Assembly: GCF_024170005.1 (NCBI RefSeq)
Contig: NZ_JALJXJ010000006.1
Coordinates: 124,001-188,000 of the forward strand
Origin: Azospirillum lipoferum
GTDB taxonomy: Bacteria; Pseudomonadota; Alphaproteobacteria; Azospirillales; Azospirillaceae
Length of the DNA: 64,000 nt
Direction of reading: 5' to 3'
The notes under the pieces were generated by a model. It made no database searches. It was given only the letters and a program-made list of their open reading frames with translations, and was not told the origin of the DNA. The position numbers were made by a program, and so were the translations under genes. Positions 38,976 to 47,105 of this stretch are shown in pieces. The first letter of the stretch is position 1. Each line of letters starts with the position of its first letter.

Positions 38976-41900
38976 TCAGCCCGCCATCCGCTGCCCTTCC
39001 GCGAGCAGTTGACCCAGCAATGCCCGCAGCGCGCCCGGACGCACCGGCTTGTACAGCAGCCGGCAGCCGGCAGCCTCGATGTCTTCGCGCACGGCGGCGT
39101 CGCGATCGGCAGTGACCACGGCGGCGGGGATGTCGCTGCCGAGCGTCGCACGCAAGGTCGCCAAGGCCTCCACGCCGGTCAGGCTGCGGTCGAGGTGGTA
39201 GTCGGTCAGGATCACGTCGGGCGTCCGCCCCTCCAGCTTCGCCAGGGCGAGGTCGGGGGCGACGGCGGTGACGACGCGGCAGGACCAGCTGGACAACAGA
39301 TCCTCGGTGGCGCGGGCGATGGCGGGTTCGTTCTCCAGGCACAGCACCAGCACGCCGCGCAGGTCCCGGCCGCGCGGGCGGACCACCACGGCGCGGGCGG
39401 CGACCGGCTCGTCGGTCAGCGGCACCAGCACGGAGAAGGCGCTGCCTCGCCCGACCTTGGAGCGCACCTGCACCGTGTGGCCGAGGATGCCGGCGAGACG
39501 CTCGACGATGGCGAGGCCGAGGCCGAGGCCTTTACCCCGGTCGCCCCGATCGTCGCTGTCGTTGTCGAGCTGGCGGAACTCCATGAAAATTTCCGGCACC
39601 TTGTGTTCGGGGATGCCGGGGCCGGTGTCCCACACTTCGATGGACAGGAAATTGCCCCGCCGGCGGCAGCCCAGCAGGATGCGGCCGGTGCGGGTGTAGC
39701 GCACCGCGTTCGCCAGATAGTTCTGGAGAATCCGGCGCAGCAGCGTCGGGTCGCTGCGGACGGTGGCGGAACAGTCGACCACCCGCAGCCCCAGCCCGTG
39801 GCGGCTGGCCAGCACGGTGAACTCCTCACCCAGCGGCTTCAGCAGCTCCTCGATCCGCATCGGCACCGGGTTCGGCTTCACCACGCCGCTGTCGATCTTC
39901 GACACGTCCAGCAGGTCGCCCAGGATGGTTTCCACCGACCGAAGCGAGGCGTCGATCTGGCGGATGGCGCTGTCGCCGTTGCGTTCGGACAGGGCGGACA
40001 GAAACAGCCGGGCGGCATGCAGCGGTTGCAGCAGGTCGTGGCTGGCCGCCGCCAGGAAGCGGGTCTTGCCGCGGTTGGCGCGCTCGGCCTCCGCCTTCGC
40101 TTCCGACAGGGCGTGGGTGCGCTCCTCAATGCGGCGTTCCAGCGTTTCGTTGGCGTCTCGCAGGGCGGCGGCGGCGCGGTGGCGTTCGGTGACGTCGGTG
40201 TAGACGGCGACGAAACCGCCGCCCCCCGGCTTTGGACCGGGCATTGGATTGGTGGCGATTTCCAGCACCGTGCCGTCGGGGCGCACCCGCTCGTAGACGT
40301 CGGGCTTGTTGCGGCGGCGCGGGTCGGACCGGCGTTCCAGCAGGGTTTCGATCTCGCCGTTGCGGCCATATTCGCCGCGCCGGGCGATCAGCCCGACGAT
40401 GTCCTGCAACGAGGTGCCGACCTGGACGAAGCCGTCCGGCAGGTCCAGCAGCACCAGGAACTGGTTGTTCCAGGTGGCGACGCGCCAGTCCTCGTCGAAC
40501 ACGGCGATGCCCTGGGGAACATTCTCCACGGTGGCGCGCAGAAGCTCGTGCTGCTTCAGGATGGCGCGCGAAGCCTCGTCGATGATCGAGCGCGCATCGG
40601 TGCGCGACAGCCGGCGGTCGGACAGCAGCCCGGCCACCACCACGCGGGCCGAGGCGGAGCCGACGGCGCCGGCCAGCAGCCGCTCGGTCAACTGGATCGC
40701 CTCGCCGTCAGTGCGCATCAGCAGGGCGGTACGCAGGTCGCCATCGGCGACGCCGGTGAAGCGGCGGAAGGCGGCATCGGCGCGCGGCTGCCCGACATAG
40801 CGCACGGCGAGGTCGTGCAGGTCGGCCAGCGTGGCGCCGCGCGGCCCGTGCGGCTCGCCGTCGGCGGAGCGGCGCAGGCTCATGAAGCGGGCGGCCTGCT
40901 GGCGCTCCAGCGTCGACGGCCGGGTCAGCAGCGACACCAGGACGAACAGCAGGAGGTTCGGCCCCAGGCTCCACAGGGCGGCATTGGTCAGCGGGTCGAT
41001 GCCGGCGATGCCGGCCAGCGCCACCGGGCTGAGGCCGGTCAGGCCGAACGGCCCCTCGCGCAACGCGCTGGAGGCCAGCCATCCCGCATCGGCGAAGGAC
41101 GGCAGCAGCATGGTGTAGGCCCAGCCGAGGAAGCCGGCGCAGATGCCGACGAAGGCGCCGCTGCGGCTGGCCCGGCTCCAGATCAGGCCACCAAGCAGCG
41201 CAGGGGCGAACTGCGCCACCGCGGTGAAGCTCATCATGCCGATGGTCGCCAGCGGAAAGGCCGGACCGATCAGCCGGTAGCAGCCATAGGACAGCAGCAC
41301 CAGCACGATCACCGCCGACCGCCGCACCAGCAGCAGGATGCCCGCCGGGTCGTCGCGCAGCCGCCGGTCTTCAGGGCGCAGCACCATCAGCAGCGGGACG
41401 GCGACGTCGTTGCAGATCATGGTGCTGAGCGCCACCATCTCGACCAGGATCATGCTGGTGGCGGCCGACAGCCCGCCGATGAAGGCGGCGAGCGCCAGCC
41501 AGGGCCAGCCCTGGCTCAAGGGGATGGACACCATGAAGGTGTCGGCGTTGGTGGTGCCATCCGGAAACAGCATCAGCCCGGCCAGCGCCACCGGCAGGAC
41601 GAACAGGTTGATGGCGACCAGATAGGCCGGGAACAGCTTCGCCGACGACCGCACGTCGCCGCCATGGGTGTTCTCGACCACCGCGACGTGGAACTGGCGC
41701 GGCAGGCAGAGGATCGCCAACCCCGACAGCAGGCAGGCCACCCACCAGTCGGTGCCGATGTTGTCCAGCCGGATCAGCTCCAGAAAGCCCGGATGGCGCA
41801 CCGCGGCCTCGACGAAGGTCGCCGGGTCTCCGAAGACGGAAAAGGCGATCGCTCCGCCCACGCCCAGCGCCGCCGCCAGCTTCACCACCGACTCCGCGGC

Positions 41901-42479
41901 GATCGCCATCATCAGCCCGCGGTGGTGTTCGTTGGCCGACACGCTGCGCACGCCGAACAGGATGGCGAAGGCCGCCATCAGCAGCGCCGCCATCAGCGCC
42001 GTCCCGCCCGGCATCTGGCTGAGGTCGGTGCCCAGCGAGGCCCCGGCCAGAATCTCGAAACTGACGCTGATCGCCTTCAATTGCAGGGCGATGTAGGGCA
42101 ACAGTCCGATCACCGCGGCGACGGTGACGAGAGCCGCCAGCCCGCGGCTTTTGCCGTAGCGCGCCGACAGGAAGTCGGAGATGGAGACGACGTTTTCCGA
42201 CTTCGCCACCCGGACGATGCGGGCCAGCACCGGCCAGCCCAGCCCGATCATCAGGATCGGCCCGATATAGATCGGCAGGAAGTAGAAGCCGCCGGTCGCC
42301 GCCCGACCGACTGCGCCGTAGAAGGTCCAGGAGGTGCAATAGACGCCGAAGCTCAGCGCATAGAGCCAGGGCGTGCGCCGGTCGCTGCCATGGGGACCGG
42401 TCCGGTCGCCGTACCACGCGATGGCGAACAGCGACAGCAGATAGGCCAGCGACGCGGCCAGGATGAACCAGCTTTCCAT
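38976..42479 (-). CDS. CrbS-like hybrid kinase fused to a sodium/solute symporter domain
   Basis: A 1167-residue protein. About 13 transmembrane helices of the SSS/PutP family fill residues 1-480 (start SWFILAASLAYLLSLFAIAW). A PAS region (about 640-765) ends in YTDVTERHRAA, followed by a coiled coil and a NahK/CrbS-type DHp, AAASHDLLQPLHAARLFL (phospho-His814). Then come a HATPase (GKGLGLGLAIVERLA) and a C-terminal receiver (Asp1093 in VILTDYHLD). CrbS-type kinases couple a transporter domain to signalling and control acetate utilisation with CrbR. The matching LuxR-type regulator is encoded convergently at 36723. ATG 42479 is preferred because the membrane domain begins there. Confidence 0.93.
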   Translation of the reverse strand: MESWFILAASLAYLLSLFAIAWYGDRTGPHGSDRRTPWLYALSFGVYCTSWTFYGAVGRAATGGFYFLPIYIGPILMIGLGWPVLARIVRVAKSENVVSISDFLSARYGKSRGLAALVTVAAVIGLLPYIALQLKAISVSFEILAGASLGTDLSQMPGGTALMAALLMAAFAILFGVRSVSANEHHRGLMMAIAAESVVKLAAALGVGGAIAFSVFGDPATFVEAAVRHPGFLELIRLDNIGTDWWVACLLSGLAILCLPRQFHVAVVENTHGGDVRSSAKLFPAYLVAINLFVLPVALAGLMLFPDGTTNADTFMVSIPLSQGWPWLALAAFIGGLSAATSMILVEMVALSTMICNDVAVPLLMVLRPEDRRLRDDPAGILLLVRRSAVIVLVLLSYGCYRLIGPAFPLATIGMMSFTAVAQFAPALLGGLIWSRASRSGAFVGICAGFLGWAYTMLLPSFADAGWLASSALREGPFGLTGLSPVALAGIAGIDPLTNAALWSLGPNLLLFVLVSLLTRPSTLERQQAARFMSLRRSADGEPHGPRGATLADLHDLAVRYVGQPRADAAFRRFTGVADGDLRTALLMRTDGEAIQLTERLLAGAVGSASARVVVAGLLSDRRLSRTDARSIIDEASRAILKQHELLRATVENVPQGIAVFDEDWRVATWNNQFLVLLDLPDGFVQVGTSLQDIVGLIARRGEYGRNGEIETLLERRSDPRRRNKPDVYERVRPDGTVLEIATNPMPGPKPGGGGFVAVYTDVTERHRAAAALRDANETLERRIEERTHALSEAKAEAERANRGKTRFLAAASHDLLQPLHAARLFLSALSERNGDSAIRQIDASLRSVETILGDLLDVSKIDSGVVKPNPVPMRIEELLKPLGEEFTVLASRHGLGLRVVDCSATVRSDPTLLRRILQNYLANAVRYTRTGRILLGCRRRGNFLSIEVWDTGPGIPEHKVPEIFMEFRQLDNDSDDRGDRGKGLGLGLAIVERLAGILGHTVQVRSKVGRGSAFSVLVPLTDEPVAARAVVVRPRGRDLRGVLVLCLENEPAIARATEDLLSSWSCRVVTAVAPDLALAKLEGRTPDVILTDYHLDRSLTGVEALATLRATLGSDIPAAVVTADRDAAVREDIEAAGCRLLYKPVRPGALRALLGQLLAEGQRMAG

Positions 42480-42734
42480 GGGGCTTTGCGCATCCCGTTT
42501 TTTGATTTTCACTCCCTATGGGCGGCAGCCTAACACAAAACCGGCACTACCGCCGTGTCCGCCGTGGGCTCCCACCTTCGACAGGACGCAAAAGGCTGCA
42601 GCCGGCGGCGCACGGGGCAAAGGGGGCCGCCCGACCGCACGCACGCTCCCGCTGGGACACTTCCCACCCTTCAGTGTTCTTCCTGCACGGCTGCGAAGCC
42701 TTCAGGCGAATATGCAAGGTGAAGGAGAGTCCGA

Positions 42735-43916
42735 ATGGTATCGGTTACCCCTGGTTCCCAGTCCAGCATCAACACCGACGCGCTCGGCGTGACGGGCATC
42801 CAGGGGGGCACGGTCACCGTCGCCACGCCCAACCAGATCGTCGTCAGCTTTCCAGACAACCGGTTCACCGATTTCCGGGGCAATTTCACCTACGACCCCA
42901 CCGGCACGACCTTGACCGGCGGCACCATCAGCAGCGTCACCAACGGAGCCAACGGCGTTGGCGACGTGACGGTGGGAGATTTGAGCCTGCCGATCGCGAC
43001 GGTGGTGAACTGGGCCAACACCGGCACCGACCCGGAGGCGATCCGCGCCGCCCTGATGGGGGGCAATGACCTTCTGCTGGGGTCGGACAGCAATGACACG
43101 CTGCGCGGCTATGCCGGTGACGACACCATCAAGGGCGGGGTCGGCGATGATCTGCTGGACGGCGGCAGCGGCGTCAACCTGATCGACGGCGGCGACGGCA
43201 GCGACACGGTGGCGCGCCACGCCTCGTTGGCCGACAGCGGTGCCGTGAAATATGATGGCGAAATCTATGTGATCGACGCCAACGGTTATGACCGGCTGAC
43301 CAACGTCGAGTTCATCCAGTACACCGACCAGACCGTGGCCGGCGCATCGGCCCCGGTGTTCGACGGCCTGTCCTATCTTGCGGCCAATCCGGACCTCGCC
43401 GCCGCTTACGGCACGGACAGCGAGGCCGCCTTCGACCATTACCGGTCCTTCGGCTGGAGCGAAGGGCGGACGCTGACCTTCAACGCTGCCGGCTATCTGG
43501 CCGACAATCCCGACTTGGCCGCGGCTTTCGGCACCAACACGGCCGACGCCACCCGTCATTACATCGAGACCGGCCGCAACGAGAACCGGCGGTTCGATTT
43601 CGATGCGGAGGCCTATCTGGCGGCCAACCCCGACCTGATCGCGGCCTTCGGCAACGATCCGACCGCGGCGGCCCTTCACTACGCCACTATCGGCCGGAAC
43701 GAGGGACGCAGCCTCGGATTCGACGCACAGGCCTATCTGGCGCGCTATCCGGATCTGCAGGCGGCTTTCGGCAGCGATCTCCAGGCGGCGACCGCCCATT
43801 ACGTCGCCGAGGGTTATGAGGAAGGTCGCAGTGCGGCACCGCTGACCCCCAGCACCGGTGCCGCCTTCGCTGTCGACGACGCGGCCCATCGGAACGCGAC
43901 GCTAACGATCGCCTGA
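42735..43916 (+). CDS. RTX-type secreted protein with 40-residue repeats
   Basis: A 393-residue acidic protein without cysteine or a Sec signal. An N-terminal beta-rich region (about 10-100) precedes calcium-binding RTX nonapeptides (about 110-160: GGNDLLLGSDSNDTLRGYAG, DDTIKGGVGDDLLDGG). Four copies of a 40-residue unit then occupy about 209-368, each with YLAxNPDLxAAFG, a conserved HY and a GRxEGR-type end. RTX proteins of this type leave through type I secretion using a C-terminal signal; the end AHRNATLTIA is compatible. No secretion genes are nearby. The ATG has AAGGAGAG 6 bases upstream. Function is unknown; surface adhesion or matrix roles are plausible. Confidence 0.82.
   Translation: MVSVTPGSQSSINTDALGVTGIQGGTVTVATPNQIVVSFPDNRFTDFRGNFTYDPTGTTLTGGTISSVTNGANGVGDVTVGDLSLPIATVVNWANTGTDPEAIRAALMGGNDLLLGSDSNDTLRGYAGDDTIKGGVGDDLLDGGSGVNLIDGGDGSDTVARHASLADSGAVKYDGEIYVIDANGYDRLTNVEFIQYTDQTVAGASAPVFDGLSYLAANPDLAAAYGTDSEAAFDHYRSFGWSEGRTLTFNAAGYLADNPDLAAAFGTNTADATRHYIETGRNENRRFDFDAEAYLAANPDLIAAFGNDPTAAALHYATIGRNEGRSLGFDAQAYLARYPDLQAAFGSDLQAATAHYVAEGYEEGRSAAPLTPSTGAAFAVDDAAHRNATLTIA
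43359..43838 (+). repeat. Four in-frame 120-base repeats in the RTX gene
   Basis: The TAT of each YLA motif is at 43374, 43494, 43614 and 43734, exactly 120 bases apart. Copies have diverged at the DNA level but keep period and frame. Confidence 0.88.
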
Positions 43917-43939
43917 CGGCAAGCGGTCCGAACCGCAAA

Positions 43940-43971
43940 AAAGGGCGGAGGGGTCATCCCCTCCGCCCTTT
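43940..43971. terminator. Bidirectional terminator
   Basis: AAAGGGCGGAGGGG and its exact complement around TCAT, with an A-run before and T-rich sequence after. It serves both the RTX gene and the convergent MHS transporter gene. Confidence 0.9.
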
Positions 43972-43996
43972 CTCTTTGCCAGACTGTCGGCAGCGC

Positions 43997-45712
43997 TCAG
44001 TCGTGTTGGTAGATATCCACGTCCTTGGTCTCGCGGACGAACAGCAGGCCGATCACCAGGGTCGCCGCGGCGATGACGATCGGATACCAGAGGCCGGAAT
44101 AGATGTCGCCGGTGGCGGCCACGATGGCGAAGGAGGTGGTCGGCAGGAAGCCGCCGAACCAGCCGTTGCCGATGTGGTAGGGCAGCGACATCGAGGTGTA
44201 GCGGATGCGGGTCGGGAACATCTCCACCAGCATCGCGGCGATCGGGCCGTAGACCATCGTCACATAGATGACCAGCACCGTCAGCAGGGCGATGACCATC
44301 ACCGTGTCGACGCGGGCCGGATCGGCCTTGGCCGGGTAGTTGGCGGTCTTCAGCGCGTCGCCCAGCCCCTTGTCGAAGGCGGCGCCGGCGGCCTTGGCGT
44401 CGGTCGGGGTGGCGGCGGTGGCCGGGCCGTGGCTCAGCGACACGGTGGTGTTGGCCTGCGGCAGGGCCGAATAGCTGGGGATGACCGTGCTGCCGACCTT
44501 GATCGAGGATACGGTGCCGGCGGGGGCCGCTTCGTTGGTGTAGGGGATGCCGCGCTTCACCAGGGCGCTCTTGGCGATGTCGCAGGAACTGGTGAACTGG
44601 CTGGTGCCGACCGGGTTGAACTGGAACGAGCATTCGTTCGGATCGGCGACGACGACGACCGGTGCCGTCGCGATGGCTTCTTCGAGCGCCGGGTTGGCGT
44701 AGTGGGTGATGCCCTTGAACAGCGGGAAATAGGTCAGGCAGGCCAGCAGCAGCCCGGCCATGATGATGGGCTTCCGGCCGATCCTGTCGGCCAGCGAGCC
44801 GAAGATCACGAAGAAGGGCGTGCCGATCAGCAGGGCGGCGGCGATCATCAGGTTGGCCGCCTGGGCATCGACCTTCAGCGTCTGCGTCAGGAAGAACAGG
44901 GCATAGAACTGGCCAGTGTACCAGACCACCGCCTGGCCGGCGACGAGGCCGAACAGGGCGAGCAGGACGATCTTCAGGTTCTTCCACTGGCCGAAGGACT
45001 CGGTCAGCGGCGCCTTCGAATGCTTGCCTTCCTCCTTCATCTTCTTGAAGGCGGGCGATTCATTCAGCATCAGCCGGATCCACACCGAGATGCCGAGCAG
45101 CACGATGGAGATCAGGAACGGGATGCGCCAGCCCCAGGCGTTGAAATCCTCCGGCGACAGGGCGACGCGGCAGCCCAGGATGACCAGCAGCGACAGGAAC
45201 AGGCCGAGCGTCGCGGTGGTCTGGATCCAGGAGGTGTAGTTGCCGCGGCGGCCGTGCGGCGCGTGTTCGGCGACATAGGTGGCGGCACCGCCATATTCGC
45301 CGCCCAGCGCCAGGCCCTGCAGCAGGCGCAGGCCGATCAGGATGATCGGGGCGGCGATGCCGATGGAGGCATAGTTGGGCAGGATGCCGACGATGAAGGT
45401 CGACAGGCCCATGATCAGGATGGTGACCAGGAAGGTGTATTTGCGGCCGATCATGTCGCCGAGACGGCCGAAGACCAGGGCACCGAAGGGCCGGACCGCG
45501 AAGCCGGCGGCAAACGCCATCAGCGCGAAGATGAAGGCCGCGGTCGGGTTGACGCCGGAGAAGAACTGCGCGGCGATGACCGCGCTGAGCGATCCGTAAA
45601 GATAGAAATCATACCATTCGAAGACGGTCCCGAGCGAGGATGCGAAGATCACCTTCTTCTCTTCGCCCGTCATCGGTCGGACGGCGTCCGATGTCGAAGC
45701 CGCATAGGCCAT
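43997..45712 (-). CDS. MHS-family MFS transporter
   Basis: A 571-residue inner-membrane proton symporter of the metabolite:H+ symporter group. Signatures: GTVFEWYDFYLYGSLS in helix 1, the MFS motif GRLGDMIGRKYTF, GLRLLQGLALGGEYGGAATY, and a second copy SLADRIGRKPIIMAG. Compared with compact members such as KgtP, it has an extra extracytoplasmic loop of about 110 residues (about 350-465) with two cysteines (NECSFQF, SSCDIAK). The loop appears characteristic of a longer MHS subfamily. The substrate is probably a dicarboxylate or similar acid, but this cannot be fixed. ATG 45712 was chosen over 45742. It is monocistronic, bounded by a terminator. Confidence 0.9.
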   Translation of the reverse strand: MAYAASTSDAVRPMTGEEKKVIFASSLGTVFEWYDFYLYGSLSAVIAAQFFSGVNPTAAFIFALMAFAAGFAVRPFGALVFGRLGDMIGRKYTFLVTILIMGLSTFIVGILPNYASIGIAAPIILIGLRLLQGLALGGEYGGAATYVAEHAPHGRRGNYTSWIQTTATLGLFLSLLVILGCRVALSPEDFNAWGWRIPFLISIVLLGISVWIRLMLNESPAFKKMKEEGKHSKAPLTESFGQWKNLKIVLLALFGLVAGQAVVWYTGQFYALFFLTQTLKVDAQAANLMIAAALLIGTPFFVIFGSLADRIGRKPIIMAGLLLACLTYFPLFKGITHYANPALEEAIATAPVVVVADPNECSFQFNPVGTSQFTSSCDIAKSALVKRGIPYTNEAAPAGTVSSIKVGSTVIPSYSALPQANTTVSLSHGPATAATPTDAKAAGAAFDKGLGDALKTANYPAKADPARVDTVMVIALLTVLVIYVTMVYGPIAAMLVEMFPTRIRYTSMSLPYHIGNGWFGGFLPTTSFAIVAATGDIYSGLWYPIVIAAATLVIGLLFVRETKDVDIYQHD

Positions 45713-45850
45713 GGTCTTCACCCTCCCAAGTGAATAAGCCATAACTGTGGTTGGTTTTTGGCGAACGGCGCATTTCAGTCGCCTGATCTGGTGACCGAGC
45801 CCGCATCTTGGTTATGTCACTGATAGTTGTGTATACGAACCGTACGCGTC

Positions 45851-45872
45851 ACCCCCGACCATGGTCGGGGGT
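45851..45872. terminator. 22-bp perfect palindrome
   Basis: ACCCCCGACCATGGTCGGGG plus GT is self-complementary over 22 bases. It lies between the binding-protein gene's 3' end and the MHS gene's start. It could terminate the former or be an operator for the latter. Confidence 0.5.
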
Positions 45873-45938
45873 ACTGGGTGGGCGGCAATGGGTTACACTG
45901 CTCTTTCGGACAGGTGCCGCGCGTTGTCGGAAGACGCG

Positions 45939-47018
45939 TTACTGAAATACAGGGGCGTAGAGCAACCCACCCTGTGTCCAGGGCCGGTTCAAGCCGCGCT
46001 CCAGCTTGAAGGGCGACCGGTTCCCGAGATTGCGCTCGAAGATCTCGCCGTAATTGCCGACCTGCACCACCGCCTGATAGGCCCAGTCCGGGCGCAGGCC
46101 GGCTTTCGCCGCCACCTCCGGCAGGCCGGAGAGCAGGCGGCGCATCTCGCTGCTGCCGGTGATGCGCTGGAAATTGGCGTTGGCACCGGACACTCCGGCA
46201 TCGTCGGTCAGGAACAAGGCGAACATGGTCCAGCGCACCGCCGCCATCCAGTTGCGGTCGCCGTTCGGCGTCAGCGGGGCCAGCGGCTCGCGCGAGGCCA
46301 GGGACGACGGCGTGTCGGCGATCTCCAGCGCGTCCTGCGGTGCGCCCAGCATATGCAGGGCCGTGGTCAGCAGCGCGCGGTCGGCACTGACCGCAGCGCA
46401 GTCGCGGCTGAGAAAGGCCTCCAGGGTGTCGGGCCAGCCGGGAAAACTGCGCACCTTCCATGGCCGCTTGCCGCTGGCGATCAGGGTTTCCAACTCGGCC
46501 TGGGTGGTGGTGCCGGCCGGCACGCAGACCGTCAGCTCTCCGTCCAGCGCCGACCGGCCGTCGGGCTGCCGCCATGCGGCGATCCCCTGCACGTCGTAGA
46601 AGATCGGCGGGCCGAAATCGACGGCATAGGTGGCGTCGCGCGTCAGCGTCCAGGACGTCTGGGCGAAGGAGACGTCGACCTCGCCGGCGGCGACGGCGGC
46701 GAATTCCTGTGGCTTGGACAGCCGGCGGATCTCGATGGCGTCGGCCTTGCCCAGCACCGCGGCGGCCAGCGCCCGGCACAGGTCGACCATGAAGCCGACC
46801 GGCCGGCCGCCGTCGTCATTGGCGGCGAAGCCGGGATTGAAGGACACGCCGCAGCGCACGACTCCGCGCCGCTCGATCTCTGCCAGGACCGGGCGGTCGC
46901 CCCGGTCGCTGCTGCGTGCGGTGGCGATTTCCGCCTGCGCCATGGCGTTTCCGGCCGACAGCAACGGATGAAGCGCCAGCAGCAGGCCGACCGCGACGGC
47001 AACAGGCTTCACCCCCAT
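45939..47018 (-). CDS. Amino-acid-type ABC transporter substrate-binding protein
   Basis: A 359-residue periplasmic protein of the AapJ (general L-amino acid) type within the type 2 periplasmic binding fold. A signal peptide (VAVAVGLLLALHPLLSAGNA) is followed by RRGVVRCGVSFNPGFAANDD, the strand DVSFAQTSWTLTRDA, and the C-terminal segment VVQVGNYGEIFERNLG, typical of AapJ. No permease or ATPase gene is adjacent. The gene is divergent from a TorS-like hybrid kinase with an 87-base gap. That suggests it may deliver a ligand to the kinase sensor domain instead of a transporter; this is inference. Confidence 0.88.
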   Translation of the reverse strand: MGVKPVAVAVGLLLALHPLLSAGNAMAQAEIATARSSDRGDRPVLAEIERRGVVRCGVSFNPGFAANDDGGRPVGFMVDLCRALAAAVLGKADAIEIRRLSKPQEFAAVAAGEVDVSFAQTSWTLTRDATYAVDFGPPIFYDVQGIAAWRQPDGRSALDGELTVCVPAGTTTQAELETLIASGKRPWKVRSFPGWPDTLEAFLSRDCAAVSADRALLTTALHMLGAPQDALEIADTPSSLASREPLAPLTPNGDRNWMAAVRWTMFALFLTDDAGVSGANANFQRITGSSEMRRLLSGLPEVAAKAGLRPDWAYQAVVQVGNYGEIFERNLGNRSPFKLERGLNRPWTQGGLLYAPVFQ

Positions 47019-47105
47019 CCTTCTCCCCTTATCCGACGGCCGGGCTATGATACGCTGCCGGCGCCGTCACGCAAACGATGCGCGGCCGATTAAGCAGGGA
47101 CGGGA

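Noticed and set aside
38916..42533. 1205-codon open frame on the plus strand
   Set aside because: Antisense to the CrbS-like kinase, with low-complexity Gln/His/Arg-rich translation and no recognisable domain.
43359..43838. Regularly spaced repeats considered as a CRISPR-like array
   Set aside because: The 120-base period is in frame within a protein-coding gene and reflects a repeated protein unit; there are no short identical repeats with unique spacers.
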